Shown: one piece after another, positions 24,956 to 32,666 of the stretch
How the letters are laid out: each line of letters starts with the position of its first letter
Position numbering within the stretch: position 1 is the stretch's first letter
Source: Lachnospiraceae bacterium
Lineage (GTDB): Bacteria > Bacillota > Clostridia > Lachnospirales > Lachnospiraceae
Direction of reading: 5' to 3'
NCBI GenBank assembly: GCA_017548765.1
Contig: JAFYZH010000018.1
Span: forward strand, 1-45,199
Length of the DNA stretch: 45,199 nt
The notes under the pieces: model-generated
The model's database searches: none
What the model saw: only the letters and a program-made list of their open reading frames with translations
What the model was told of the DNA's origin: nothing
Translations under genes and position numbers: made by a program

Positions 24956-26605
24956 TCAATCCAATTCTTCGATGTCGTCGGTATCCTCGGCTTTGATCTG
25001 GAATACCTGGCGCTTCATGGCCATCTCGTCGCTTGCGAGGTACTCATCGTACGTCGTGATCTTATCGATGATGGAACCATTGATGATCTCGATGATGCGG
25101 TTCGCCGTGGTCTGTACGATCTGGTGGTCACGCGAGGAGAAGAGGATCACGCCCGGGAACTTCATCATTCCGTTGTTGAGCGCCGTGATCGACTCCATGT
25201 CGAGGTGGTTGGTCGGCTCGTCGAATACCAGACAGTTCGCGCCGCTGATCATCATCTTCGAGAGGAGGCAACGCACCTTCTCACCACCGGAGAGCACGCG
25301 GACTTTCTTCACGCCGTCCTCACCTGCGAACAGCATGCGGCCCAGGAAACCACGAACATAGGTGACATCCTTGATCGGGGAGTACTGCTGCAGCCAGTCG
25401 GCGATCACGAGGTCGGAGTTGAACTCTGCCGAGCTGTCCTTCGGGAAATATGCCTGGCTCGTGGTCACGCCCCACTTGAAGCTTCCGGAGTCGGGCTCGA
25501 TCTCGCCCATCAGGATGCGGAAGAGAGTGGTCTTCGCAAACTCATCGGAGCCTACGAAAGCGATCTTATCGTTGTGATTTACGATGAAGCTGACATCGTC
25601 CAGGACCTTCACGCCGTCGATCGTCTTCGTCAGATGCTCAACGGTCAGAACCTCGTTACCGATCTCGCGCTCGGGGCGGAAATCGATGTACGGGTACTTA
25701 CGGCTGGACGGGCGGATCTCATCGAGCTGGATCTTCTCGAGCGCACGCTTACGGGAAGTCGCCTGCTTGGACTTCGAAGCATTGGCCGAGAAACGCTGGA
25801 TGAACTCCTGCAATTCCTTGATCTTTTCCTCTTTCTTCCGGTTGGCTTCCTTCATCTGGCGAATGAGCAGCTGGCTCGACTCGTACCAGAAGTCGTAGTT
25901 ACCGGAGTAGAGCTGGATCTTTGCGTAGTCGATGTCTGCGATCTGGGTGCAGACTTTATTCAAAAAGTAACGGTCGTGGGATACCACGATGACGGTGTTC
26001 TCAAAATCGATGAGGAACTCTTCGAGCCATGCGATCGCAGCCAGGTCGAGGTGGTTCGTCGGCTCGTCGAGGAGCAGGATGTCGGGATTTCCGAACAATG
26101 CGCGCGCCAGAAGGACTTTGACCTTCTCTGCGCCGGTGAGTTCGCCGACGAGCTTGTAGTGCAGGTCGGTCTCGATGCCGAGGCCGTTCAGAAGGGCGGC
26201 AGCGTCAGACTCCGCTTCCCAACCGTTCATGTTTGCGAACTCAGTCTCGAGCTCACTCGCACGGATGCCGTCTTCGTCGGTGAAATCTTCCTTCGCGTAG
26301 ATGGCGTCCTTTTCCTTCATGATCTCGAACAGACGCGCATTGCCCATCATAACGGTATCGAGCACTACGCAGTCGTCGTATTTGAAATGATCCTGCTCGA
26401 GCACGGACATACGCTGGCCGGGGGTGATCGATACCGAGCCGTTGGTGGGTTCGAGCTGCCCTGAGAGGATCTTCAGGAAGGTGGATTTGCCGGCGCCGTT
26501 CGCACCGATCAGTCCGTAGCAGTTTCCTTCGGTAAATTTAATGTTAACATCTTCAAAGAGGGCACGCTTGCCGAGACGCAGCGTGATTCCGTTAGCACTG
26601 ATCAT
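24956..26605 (-). CDS. ABC-F family ATPase (YbiT-like)
   Basis: A 549-residue soluble protein with two ABC domains and no membrane segment, the ABC-F pattern of ribosome-associated translation factors. Domain 1 has Walker A GANGAGKST, LTGAEK signature and DEPTNHLD. A basic interdomain linker of about 80 residues (RQMKEANRKKEEKIKELQEF, ANASKSKQATSRKRALEKI) follows. Domain 2 has GSDEFAKTT as a variant Walker A, LSGGEK, DEPTNHLD, and SSRDH where the H-loop is expected. The overall pattern is closest to YbiT rather than to antibiotic-resistance ABC-Fs. The start at 26605 has AGGAGAA upstream; the longer frame to 26704 covers the promoter region. Confidence 0.9.
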   Translation of the reverse strand: MISANGITLRLGKRALFEDVNIKFTEGNCYGLIGANGAGKSTFLKILSGQLEPTNGSVSITPGQRMSVLEQDHFKYDDCVVLDTVMMGNARLFEIMKEKDAIYAKEDFTDEDGIRASELETEFANMNGWEAESDAAALLNGLGIETDLHYKLVGELTGAEKVKVLLARALFGNPDILLLDEPTNHLDLAAIAWLEEFLIDFENTVIVVSHDRYFLNKVCTQIADIDYAKIQLYSGNYDFWYESSQLLIRQMKEANRKKEEKIKELQEFIQRFSANASKSKQATSRKRALEKIQLDEIRPSSRKYPYIDFRPEREIGNEVLTVEHLTKTIDGVKVLDDVSFIVNHNDKIAFVGSDEFAKTTLFRILMGEIEPDSGSFKWGVTTSQAYFPKDSSAEFNSDLVIADWLQQYSPIKDVTYVRGFLGRMLFAGEDGVKKVRVLSGGEKVRCLLSKMMISGANCLVFDEPTNHLDMESITALNNGMMKFPGVILFSSRDHQIVQTTANRIIEIINGSIIDKITTYDEYLASDEMAMKRQVFQIKAEDTDDIEELD

Positions 26606-26641
26606 TGCAGTTCTCCTGTCATTTATTTGGTAATGCGCGCA

Positions 26642-26666
26642 CAAAAAACAAGCGTGTTGCGCACGC
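26642..26666 (-). terminator. Terminator-like hairpin in the ABC-F leader
   Basis: On the minus strand GCGTG, loop CGCAA, CACGC is followed by TTGTTTTTT. It lies within about 30 bases of the predicted transcript start and before the ABC-F gene. The stem is only five base pairs, so termination would be partial. Confidence 0.4.
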
Positions 26667-26675
26667 GCCTGTAAT

Positions 26676-26704
26676 ATTGTAAACGGAAGCGCGGGCAGTG
26701 TCAA
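26676..26704 (-). promoter_or_regulatory. Promoter of the ABC-F gene
   Basis: Minus-strand TTGACA (26704-26699), 17-bp spacer, TACAAT (26681-26676). Confidence 0.75.
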
Positions 26705-26851
26705 GGGGGAATTACCGAATACCGGGCCTCGGGACTGCTTTCGGAGCCTGCAGCGTGCCGGCGCGTGCGACAGAAAAGGGAAAAAGAATTCATCCGGGTG
26801 GTATAACGGGGTTGTAGGAAAACCCGAAAGAAAATCGTAAGAATTGTGTAC

Positions 26852-26892
26852 TTGACAAAGATGAACAAGTGTACTATTATGGGTAGTACAGT
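26852..26892 (+). promoter_or_regulatory. Promoter with YtrA-like operator for the ABC-permease pair
   Basis: TTGACA (26852-26857), 17-bp spacer, TATTAT (26875-26880). A perfect dyad, TGTACTA (26870-26876) and TAGTACA (26884-26890), covers the -10. Equivalently AGTGTA (26868-26873), 13 bases, TACAGT (26887-26892) is one base from the B. subtilis YtrA operator AGTGTA-N13-TACACT (from memory). A GntR/YtrA-type repressor is the likely ligand, but none is encoded in the window. Confidence 0.65.
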
Positions 26893-26959
26893 TAGGAAGT
26901 GCATTGCCCGCGGGGGGCGGGAGGCGTTCGAAACTGACAGAATTACGAGAGGTGTTACC

Positions 26960-28990
26960 ATGGCATTATTGGAACTTAAGGACATAGGAAAGATCTACGT
27001 CTCGGACAATACGGTCGCCGTCGGCATACGTGGGGTCAATCTGACCTTCGACCGCGGTGAGTTCGTAGCGATCACCGGCCAGTCCGGTTCAGGTAAATCC
27101 ACCCTGCTGAACGTGATCAGCGGCATGGATTCCTATGAAGAGGGTGAACTTTACATCGAAGGTGAGCCGACCTCGCACTACACCCAGGCGGACTGGGAGA
27201 AATACCGCGAGAAATACATCAGCTTCATCTTCCAGGAATACAACATCATCGACAGCTTTACCGTTTTGGAAAATGTAGAACTGTCCCTGATGCATATCAC
27301 GAACGTGAAGGAGCGCCGCCGCCGCGCCATGGAATTGATCCGCCGCGTCGGCTTGGAGGACCACGTTCGTCATAAGGGCAGCCACCTGTCCGGCGGTCAG
27401 AAGCAGAGGACGGTCATCGCCAGAGCATTGGCGAAGGACAGCCCGATCATTCTGGCGGACGAGCCGACCGGAAACCTCGACTCGGAAACGTCAAAGGAGA
27501 TCATTGCCCTCCTGAGAGAAGTGTCAAAAGACAAACTTCTGATCGTAGTCACGCATAACTTCGAGGAAGTGCAGGAGCACGCGACCCGCGAGATCCGCGT
27601 CTACGATCACGCGGTGGCTACGGACCGCGAGATGGCGCCGCATGAGGTGCCGGAAACGGAGAGCGGCGAAAGTACGGCAGAGGAGCCCCATAAGACGGCC
27701 CGAAACAGCCTTCGGTTAGGCCTGACCATCTTTAAATCCAAACCGCGTCTGTCCTTCTTTATTGCGACACTGATCTTAGCGGCGGGCGCCGTCCTGTTTA
27801 TGGAGTTCGGCGGATTTTGGGACACTCTTAAGCCATTGTTCTTTGATCAGCACTATATGTTCGCCCGCGTGGACGGCCGCGTAGTCATTGTAAAAAATGA
27901 CGGAAGCGCGATGACGCAGGAGGAACTCGAGGAGGCTGCGACGAAGACCGGTGCGAAGGATTGGCTGCGTTACGATAAAGCCATGGATGATAAGTTGGAT
28001 CAGGTAGCATGGCGTAATTTCTGCTATGACTACCAAGATGATGTTCGTTATTGGACCATTCCGGTCAATGCGCGCTTCGATTTGGATTCGGTGGAGCCGG
28101 ATATCGGAAGAAAGCCGGAAAATGCGAACGAGGCTTTGCTGAGCGTGCCCTACTACATGCGCGATGTCTTCGGAACGGATCGGATCGACATTCCTTCCTT
28201 GCCTTATTTGAACTTTGGCGATGAGGATATGAGGGTCAATATCGTTGGTATGCACTACTACTATGACCGCGAGAAGCAGGGAGCCTTCTACATGACAAAA
28301 GAAGGCGTAGAGGAAATGTCTAAGGTGTTGATCTCTTTCGATACTGTAGGCTATGAGGAACTAAACAGGCTGAAGGAGTTGATGTACGGGGAAATGACCG
28401 GCGAGGGCTTTGCAGTTTTGAAAAAGATGCTTACAAAGTCAAAGGATGAATACATTTCGGACTACCGTCAGGCTTCTTTGTTCTATTCTTCCAACGCGGA
28501 AGCAAAGAGCAAACTGAAAGAACTGAAGAATATGGGCTTTATGGCGTCCTTATCTACGGAGACTTATAAGGTCGGCTCGCAACTTGAAGTTCTGGAGTAC
28601 GTGATACTCGGCGTTTTCGCCCTGATCACGGTGTGGTTGCTCCTGACATTTATCATTTTCTTTATCCGGACCTGCACGAAGAAGTCCATGGATGCGTTTA
28701 AGCCGGATATCGCGATCATGCGCTCCATGGGTATTCGCGTAAAAGAGATAAAGGCGGCTATCTACATCCGGATGTTCCTGTGCATGATCCCGACCATGAT
28801 CCTGCTGCCTACGGTAGCGACATTTTTATATCGAACCAGTTGGGGCGGCCGCAACCTGGCCTACGTTGAATTCCCGCATTATATCATCATCTTCGGAATT
28901 CTGTTGATCGTGGTCAATGCGGTAGCGACCCAGCACATAAAGCGCCTGTTCTCTGAGAACGTCCGCACTGCATTGAAAGGAGGAGAGTAA
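26960..28990 (+). CDS. ABC transporter, fused ATPase and FtsX/MacB-like permease (first subunit)
   Basis: A 676-residue protein. Residues 1 to about 225 are a MacB/LolD-type ATPase: GQSGSGKST (Walker A), Q-loop FQEYN, LSGGQKQR signature, ILADEPTGNLD (Walker B) and VTHN (H-loop). An acidic linker follows, then one transmembrane helix (about residues 255-275), a large extracytoplasmic domain, and three C-terminal helices (about residues 550-670) with an FtsX-like RSMGIRVKEIKAAIYIRM coupling segment. The 1+3 helix topology is that of type VII (MacB) machines. ATG 26960 follows GAGAGGTG. It precedes the second subunit by five bases. Confidence 0.85.
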   Translation: MALLELKDIGKIYVSDNTVAVGIRGVNLTFDRGEFVAITGQSGSGKSTLLNVISGMDSYEEGELYIEGEPTSHYTQADWEKYREKYISFIFQEYNIIDSFTVLENVELSLMHITNVKERRRRAMELIRRVGLEDHVRHKGSHLSGGQKQRTVIARALAKDSPIILADEPTGNLDSETSKEIIALLREVSKDKLLIVVTHNFEEVQEHATREIRVYDHAVATDREMAPHEVPETESGESTAEEPHKTARNSLRLGLTIFKSKPRLSFFIATLILAAGAVLFMEFGGFWDTLKPLFFDQHYMFARVDGRVVIVKNDGSAMTQEELEEAATKTGAKDWLRYDKAMDDKLDQVAWRNFCYDYQDDVRYWTIPVNARFDLDSVEPDIGRKPENANEALLSVPYYMRDVFGTDRIDIPSLPYLNFGDEDMRVNIVGMHYYYDREKQGAFYMTKEGVEEMSKVLISFDTVGYEELNRLKELMYGEMTGEGFAVLKKMLTKSKDEYISDYRQASLFYSSNAEAKSKLKELKNMGFMASLSTETYKVGSQLEVLEYVILGVFALITVWLLLTFIIFFIRTCTKKSMDAFKPDIAIMRSMGIRVKEIKAAIYIRMFLCMIPTMILLPTVATFLYRTSWGGRNLAYVEFPHYIIIFGILLIVVNAVATQHIKRLFSENVRTALKGGE

Positions 28991-28995
28991 GGAAT

Positions 28996-31221
28996 ATGAT
29001 TCGTCTGCAAAACGTAAATAAATACTTCTTTAAGGGTAAGCAGAATGAGATCCATGTCATCAATGACATATCCCTGGAACTCCCGCAGAAGGGCATGGTA
29101 GCCCTGTATGGTCACAGTGGATGCGGTAAGACGACGTTGCTGAATGCGATCGGAGGATTGGATGACATTAAGAGCGGAAGCATCGAGATCGATGGTAAAA
29201 ACATCCGCAAAAACACAGATAACATTCGTAACCGCTATATCGGTTATATCTTTCAGAATTACAACTTAAATCTCAAGGTCTCCAACTACGAAAACGTAGC
29301 AGAAAGCTTACGTTTGTGTGGCATGGAAGATGAAGAGCAGATCCGCACACGGGTCTATGCGGCGCTGAAAAACGTGGGCATGGATAAATTCGCCTACCGT
29401 ATGCCGGATACATTGTCCGGCGGACAGAAGCAGAGGATCGCCATCGCCCGCGCCATCGTAAAGAACCCGGCGATCATCCTGGCGGACGAACCGACCGGAA
29501 ACCTCGACGAGGCGAACACCATCGTGATCATGGACTTGTTGAAGAGCATTTCCAAAGAGCATCTCGTTCTTCTGGTTACCCACGAGAGTAATCTGGTCGA
29601 CTATTACTGCGACCAGGTCATCGGTCTGAAAGACGGAAGTGTTACGGAGATCCGGGAAAATGAGGACGCCAACGGTTATGTGGGCCGTGATAAAAACGTC
29701 GTTTATCTCGGCGAGTACGAGAAGAATGAAACGACGTTGGGACACGTTCGCCTGACTTGCTATGGCGATGATATGCCGGAAGATGTATCCGTGCGGATCG
29801 TCAACCGGGACGGCACGCTTTTGCTGATGTGTGACTCTCCGAAGGTGAAACTCGTGGATTCCAACAGTGAGATCTCATTCAGGGAAGGCAGTTTTGAAGA
29901 AGAGCAGAAGAAGGCGGAGAAGAAGAATTCGATCCAGATGGATGAATTGCCCCCCTTCGAAGGCAAACATTATGGCAGACTGTTCCACTGGAAGAATGCG
30001 ACGATCGAAAGTGCGCAGCAGATCCGCGGTCCGAAGTCGAAGGGCAATAAAGCGTTGAAACGTGTCATGGGCTTCTTTGCGGTGATCCTGGTGATGCTCT
30101 TTGCCATGGCTGGTAAGGATATCAAGAACTACATCGAAGCTAAAGAGTCGTTCAATCACAATGTATTCATCGTTAGAGGAAGCCTCGAAAACCTGAAGCC
30201 GTTGTTCGAAGAGGTGAAGAAAAAAGGCAGCGGGATCGACAGTGTTTTGAACACGTACCACAGCGAGTTCGATGTTGATGTGGATCTGTTTGAAACCTTC
30301 CGTTACGAAACGCATTCGTTTTTCGGTTTGGGCTTGGCTTCTCCGATCACTACATTGGGCGTTATGCTTCCGATGGAACTGGCAGAAGATAAGACCGTAG
30401 TCTGTGGACGAGGTGTTTCGGAATTGCAGGAAGGCGAGGCTCTGATCTCTTCCTTCATGGCAGATAAGATGCTGAAGAGTTCGAAGATGGGCTTTATTAA
30501 GGATGTGTCGGATTTCATTGGCCTGTCCATCGATGGAAAACGGATCGCCGGCATCGTGAAAGCGGATGAGCCGGTAGCTTATATGTTCTTATCGGACATG
30601 TACTCTGGAGGAAACTATTATGAGCAGTATGATCCTGCCCGTTACATGAAGGAAGACTTTGAGGTCACGGAACAAAATATGTTCGAAGGGACTGAGGTAC
30701 AAGTTCACTCGAACGATATCGAAGCTACCCGTGATTTTCTGAACCAGAACTTAAAGGGGAAGGTGGGCGTGCAGATCGTTACCCCTGAGACTCAGATGGA
30801 TGATGCCGCCGGCGAAGCGCTGGAGTCACTGATGAAGCAAATGGCCATCGTTCTGGTCTTCGTCCTCATGCTCAGCTTCTGTATGCTTATGATCATGCGT
30901 AGTTCGGTTATGTCCCGTATCCGCGAGATCGGCGTGTATCGCTGCATCGGTGTTACCCGGAAGAATATGTATTTCCGCTTCATAGTCGAAGGTTTGCTGA
31001 CCGCGGCATTGTACATCCTTCCGACGTTCCTGATCATGGTGGGCAGTATTCACTGGATCACACATTGCTCCGGTGTTCAGATGGAGATCTTCCTCCCTTG
31101 GTGGATCTGCCTGCCGCTTATGATCTTCTTCTTTGTGCTGGCGATCATCTGCGCATTGTTGCCGATCATTTCGCTCTTACGTAAGACACCCGCCCAGATC
31201 ATGGCGAAGTATGATATTTAA
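28996..31221 (+). CDS. ABC transporter, fused ATPase and FtsX/MacB-like permease (second subunit)
   Basis: A 741-residue protein with the same architecture as its neighbour. The ATPase (1 to about 230) has GHSGCGKTT, FQNYN, LSGGQKQR, ILADEPTGNLD and VTHE. A linker domain of about 120 residues follows, then a transmembrane helix (about 355-372), an extracytoplasmic domain, and three C-terminal helices with REIGVYRCIGVTRKNMYFRF, a typical FtsX-domain coupling segment. Two different full-length fusions in one operon suggest a heterodimer with two intact ATP sites. Substrate unknown; peptide, lipid or cell-envelope stress functions are typical of YtrA-controlled or BceAB-like systems. AAAGGAGGAG lies upstream. 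Confidence 0.85.
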   Translation: MIRLQNVNKYFFKGKQNEIHVINDISLELPQKGMVALYGHSGCGKTTLLNAIGGLDDIKSGSIEIDGKNIRKNTDNIRNRYIGYIFQNYNLNLKVSNYENVAESLRLCGMEDEEQIRTRVYAALKNVGMDKFAYRMPDTLSGGQKQRIAIARAIVKNPAIILADEPTGNLDEANTIVIMDLLKSISKEHLVLLVTHESNLVDYYCDQVIGLKDGSVTEIRENEDANGYVGRDKNVVYLGEYEKNETTLGHVRLTCYGDDMPEDVSVRIVNRDGTLLLMCDSPKVKLVDSNSEISFREGSFEEEQKKAEKKNSIQMDELPPFEGKHYGRLFHWKNATIESAQQIRGPKSKGNKALKRVMGFFAVILVMLFAMAGKDIKNYIEAKESFNHNVFIVRGSLENLKPLFEEVKKKGSGIDSVLNTYHSEFDVDVDLFETFRYETHSFFGLGLASPITTLGVMLPMELAEDKTVVCGRGVSELQEGEALISSFMADKMLKSSKMGFIKDVSDFIGLSIDGKRIAGIVKADEPVAYMFLSDMYSGGNYYEQYDPARYMKEDFEVTEQNMFEGTEVQVHSNDIEATRDFLNQNLKGKVGVQIVTPETQMDDAAGEALESLMKQMAIVLVFVLMLSFCMLMIMRSSVMSRIREIGVYRCIGVTRKNMYFRFIVEGLLTAALYILPTFLIMVGSIHWITHCSGVQMEIFLPWWICLPLMIFFFVLAIICALLPIISLLRKTPAQIMAKYDI

Positions 31222-31278
31222 GGATTTGTGATCTCGTTTTTCTCGATCGAGAGGAGATCCGTTCGAATAAGCACAAAT

Positions 31279-31326
31279 AAAGGACCACCCGCAGGGCTGT
31301 TTTCGCCATGTGGGTGGTCCTTTTCC
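31279..31326 (+). terminator. Intrinsic terminator of the ABC operon
   Basis: AAAGGACCACCC (31279-31290) pairs perfectly with GGGTGGTCCTTT (31312-31323) around a 21-base loop, followed by T-rich sequence. Confidence 0.85.
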
Positions 31327-31352
31327 TACCTGAGACTTTTATCTGGCGTTAC

Positions 31353-31580
31353 ATGTCGTAAATTATCCGGGAGGCTGAGAAACATTACGACATACATGAG
31401 TTTGACTTGTCATTTGTCGTAAAGAAGTAGTGCATACCGGAGGTGAACACGACATATTATCATTCGCCGTCCCGTATGTCGTAAATGATGTTTCAGACAT
31501 GCGCGTTTTACGACATGCAGGAAGTTGCTGTGTTATATGTCGTAAAGCCGGATCGTCCGCCCGAGGTGAATATGATATCT
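31353..31580 (+). repeat. Tandem hairpin repeat array B (four units, about 61-bp period)
   Basis: The motif ATGTCGTAAA starts at 31353, 31414 (as TTGTCGTAAA), 31476 and 31537, spacings 61, 62 and 61. Three units are closed by an inverted copy: TTACGACAT at 31385-31393, ACGACA at 31449-31454 and TTTACGACAT at 31507-31516. The fourth is decayed. Units 1 and 3 give 9-10 bp stems with 21-23 base loops. Loops and spacers differ between units. This is the main content of the roughly 500-base gap between the ABC operon and the gene at 31740. Confidence 0.82.
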
Positions 31581-31600
31581 TCCGGTCACCGAGTTTATGG

Positions 31601-31629
31601 TTCATACTTTGTAGGTGTTATGGTATAAT
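31601..31629 (+). promoter_or_regulatory. Promoter of the small membrane protein gene
   Basis: TTCATA (31601-31606), 17-bp spacer, perfect TATAAT (31624-31629). Confidence 0.6.
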
Positions 31630-31739
31630 AGTATCGTAGTTATTCAGCGTTTTGAATGCAGTCAAAACAGACGTGAAGATTTGCACCGGTTCGGAAGAGA
31701 CCGGGTGGATGAGACATAGTAAAAATCGGGAGGAATATT

Positions 31740-32261
31740 ATGAGTAAGAGATCGGAACGAAAGAAGCGCGCGGAAGAACGGAAAAAGGAAGCCAGGAAGA
31801 AGATGATACAGGGTGCTGTGATCACGATGGTGTTTGCGGCGGTCATGCTGGTGCTGGGCATCGTTGGCTATGTTTCCAACCGCAACAAGTTTGAAGATTA
31901 TTCTTCTTCGTCGGACGTGCGCATGGTGGATGCGCAGGTGACGGGTGTCGAGACGAAATCCCGTAAGGATGAATATGGAACGAAGCGTTACTACTATAAG
32001 GCCCAGGTCACCTATGTGATCGACGGTACAGAATACAAAGGCGTGAACGAATTCGACGATGCGGTAAAAAAGGGCGACGCGGTCCGCGTAAAGGTTTATA
32101 AGGCAAAAGACGGGACTTATAAGATCCCCGCGGTCACAAATGAAACCGCGAGCAAACTCAATAATATCCTGTATATCTGCGTAGCTGCTTTCGGAGCGGT
32201 TCTGCTCCTGATCGGACTTTTCGTTCTGATCTCATCCATAAAAGATAAGGGAAAGTCATAA
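31740..32261 (+). CDS. Small membrane protein, DUF3592-like
   Basis: A 173-residue protein: a strongly basic N-terminus (KRSERKKRAEERKKEARKK), a transmembrane helix (about 24-46), an extracytoplasmic beta-rich domain of about 90 residues (VDAQVTGVETKSR... YYYKAQVTYVIDGTEYKG... GDAVRVKVYKAKDGTYKI) and a second helix (about 142-166). The pattern of two helices flanking a V-T-Y-x-V-D-G-x-x-Y strand domain resembles DUF3592-type proteins of unknown function. GGGAGGA lies seven bases before the ATG. It is bracketed by two different hairpin repeat arrays, B upstream and C immediately after its stop. Confidence 0.7.
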   Translation: MSKRSERKKRAEERKKEARKKMIQGAVITMVFAAVMLVLGIVGYVSNRNKFEDYSSSSDVRMVDAQVTGVETKSRKDEYGTKRYYYKAQVTYVIDGTEYKGVNEFDDAVKKGDAVRVKVYKAKDGTYKIPAVTNETASKLNNILYICVAAFGAVLLLIGLFVLISSIKDKGKS

Positions 32262-32287
32262 AGACACGGAAGGGCGGAAGATCGGGT

Positions 32288-32584
32288 TTACGCGCAAAAC
32301 AGCAAAATCAAGAAAATGCGCGTAAGGGAGCACCACTCGGGAGGATATTCCTACGCGCAAAACAGTGAAAAACAAGAAAATGCGCGTAAGAAACTGGGGG
32401 GTTGGAAGACTCGTTCTACGCGCAAAATAGAAAAAAGCAAGAAAATGCGCGTAAGATCAGGCCGCCTGGGAAGGCATTCCTACGCGCAAAACAGTGAAAA
32501 GCAAGAAAATGCGCGTAAGGATGCACCACCCGGGAAGATATTCCTACGCGCAAAACAGCCTAAAGCAAGAAAATGCGCGTAAGG
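32288..32584 (+). repeat. Tandem hairpin repeat array C (five units, 63-65 bp period)
   Basis: TACGCGCA starts at 32289, 32352, 32417, 32481 and 32545. Each copy is followed by a 20-21 base A-rich loop and TGCGCGTAAG, giving an 8-9 bp perfect stem. Spacers of about 25 bases between stems resemble one another (for example a CGGGAAGATATTCC-type end), unlike CRISPR spacers. It begins 27 bases after the stop at 32261 and ends about 20 bases before the next promoter. Confidence 0.92.
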
Positions 32585-32604
32585 GACTGGGGAGCGCGCT
32601 CGGA

Positions 32605-32633
32605 TTGACATCCCACCCTGAATCTTGTATAAT
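32605..32633 (+). promoter_or_regulatory. Consensus sigma-A promoter of the hydrolase-proA unit
   Basis: Perfect TTGACA (32605-32610), 17-bp spacer and perfect TATAAT (32628-32633), 33 bases before the ATG. Confidence 0.88.
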
Positions 32634-32666
32634 GATTAGAACTATACGCAGAAAGGAGATGAGCCG

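Noticed and set aside
24956-25560. Inactivated second ATP site in the ABC-F protein
   Set aside because: GSDEFAKTT and SSRDH deviate from consensus, but similar variants are usual in this Firmicute subfamily as far as I recall, so no loss of function is claimed.
24917-26464. 515-residue open frame opposite the ABC-F gene
   Set aside because: It is a shadow of the GC-rich codon pattern of the ABC-F gene with no recognisable domain or ribosome binding site.
31228-31639. Short open frames (64 and 69 residues) over the ABC terminator and array B
   Set aside because: No convincing ribosome binding sites; the composition follows the repeats.
32316-32582. 88-residue open frame over array C
   Set aside because: It is a translation of the tandem repeat with no ribosome binding site.
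32288-32584. CRISPR array
   Set aside because: The units are palindromic and evenly spaced, but the spacers resemble one another and no cas genes are present.
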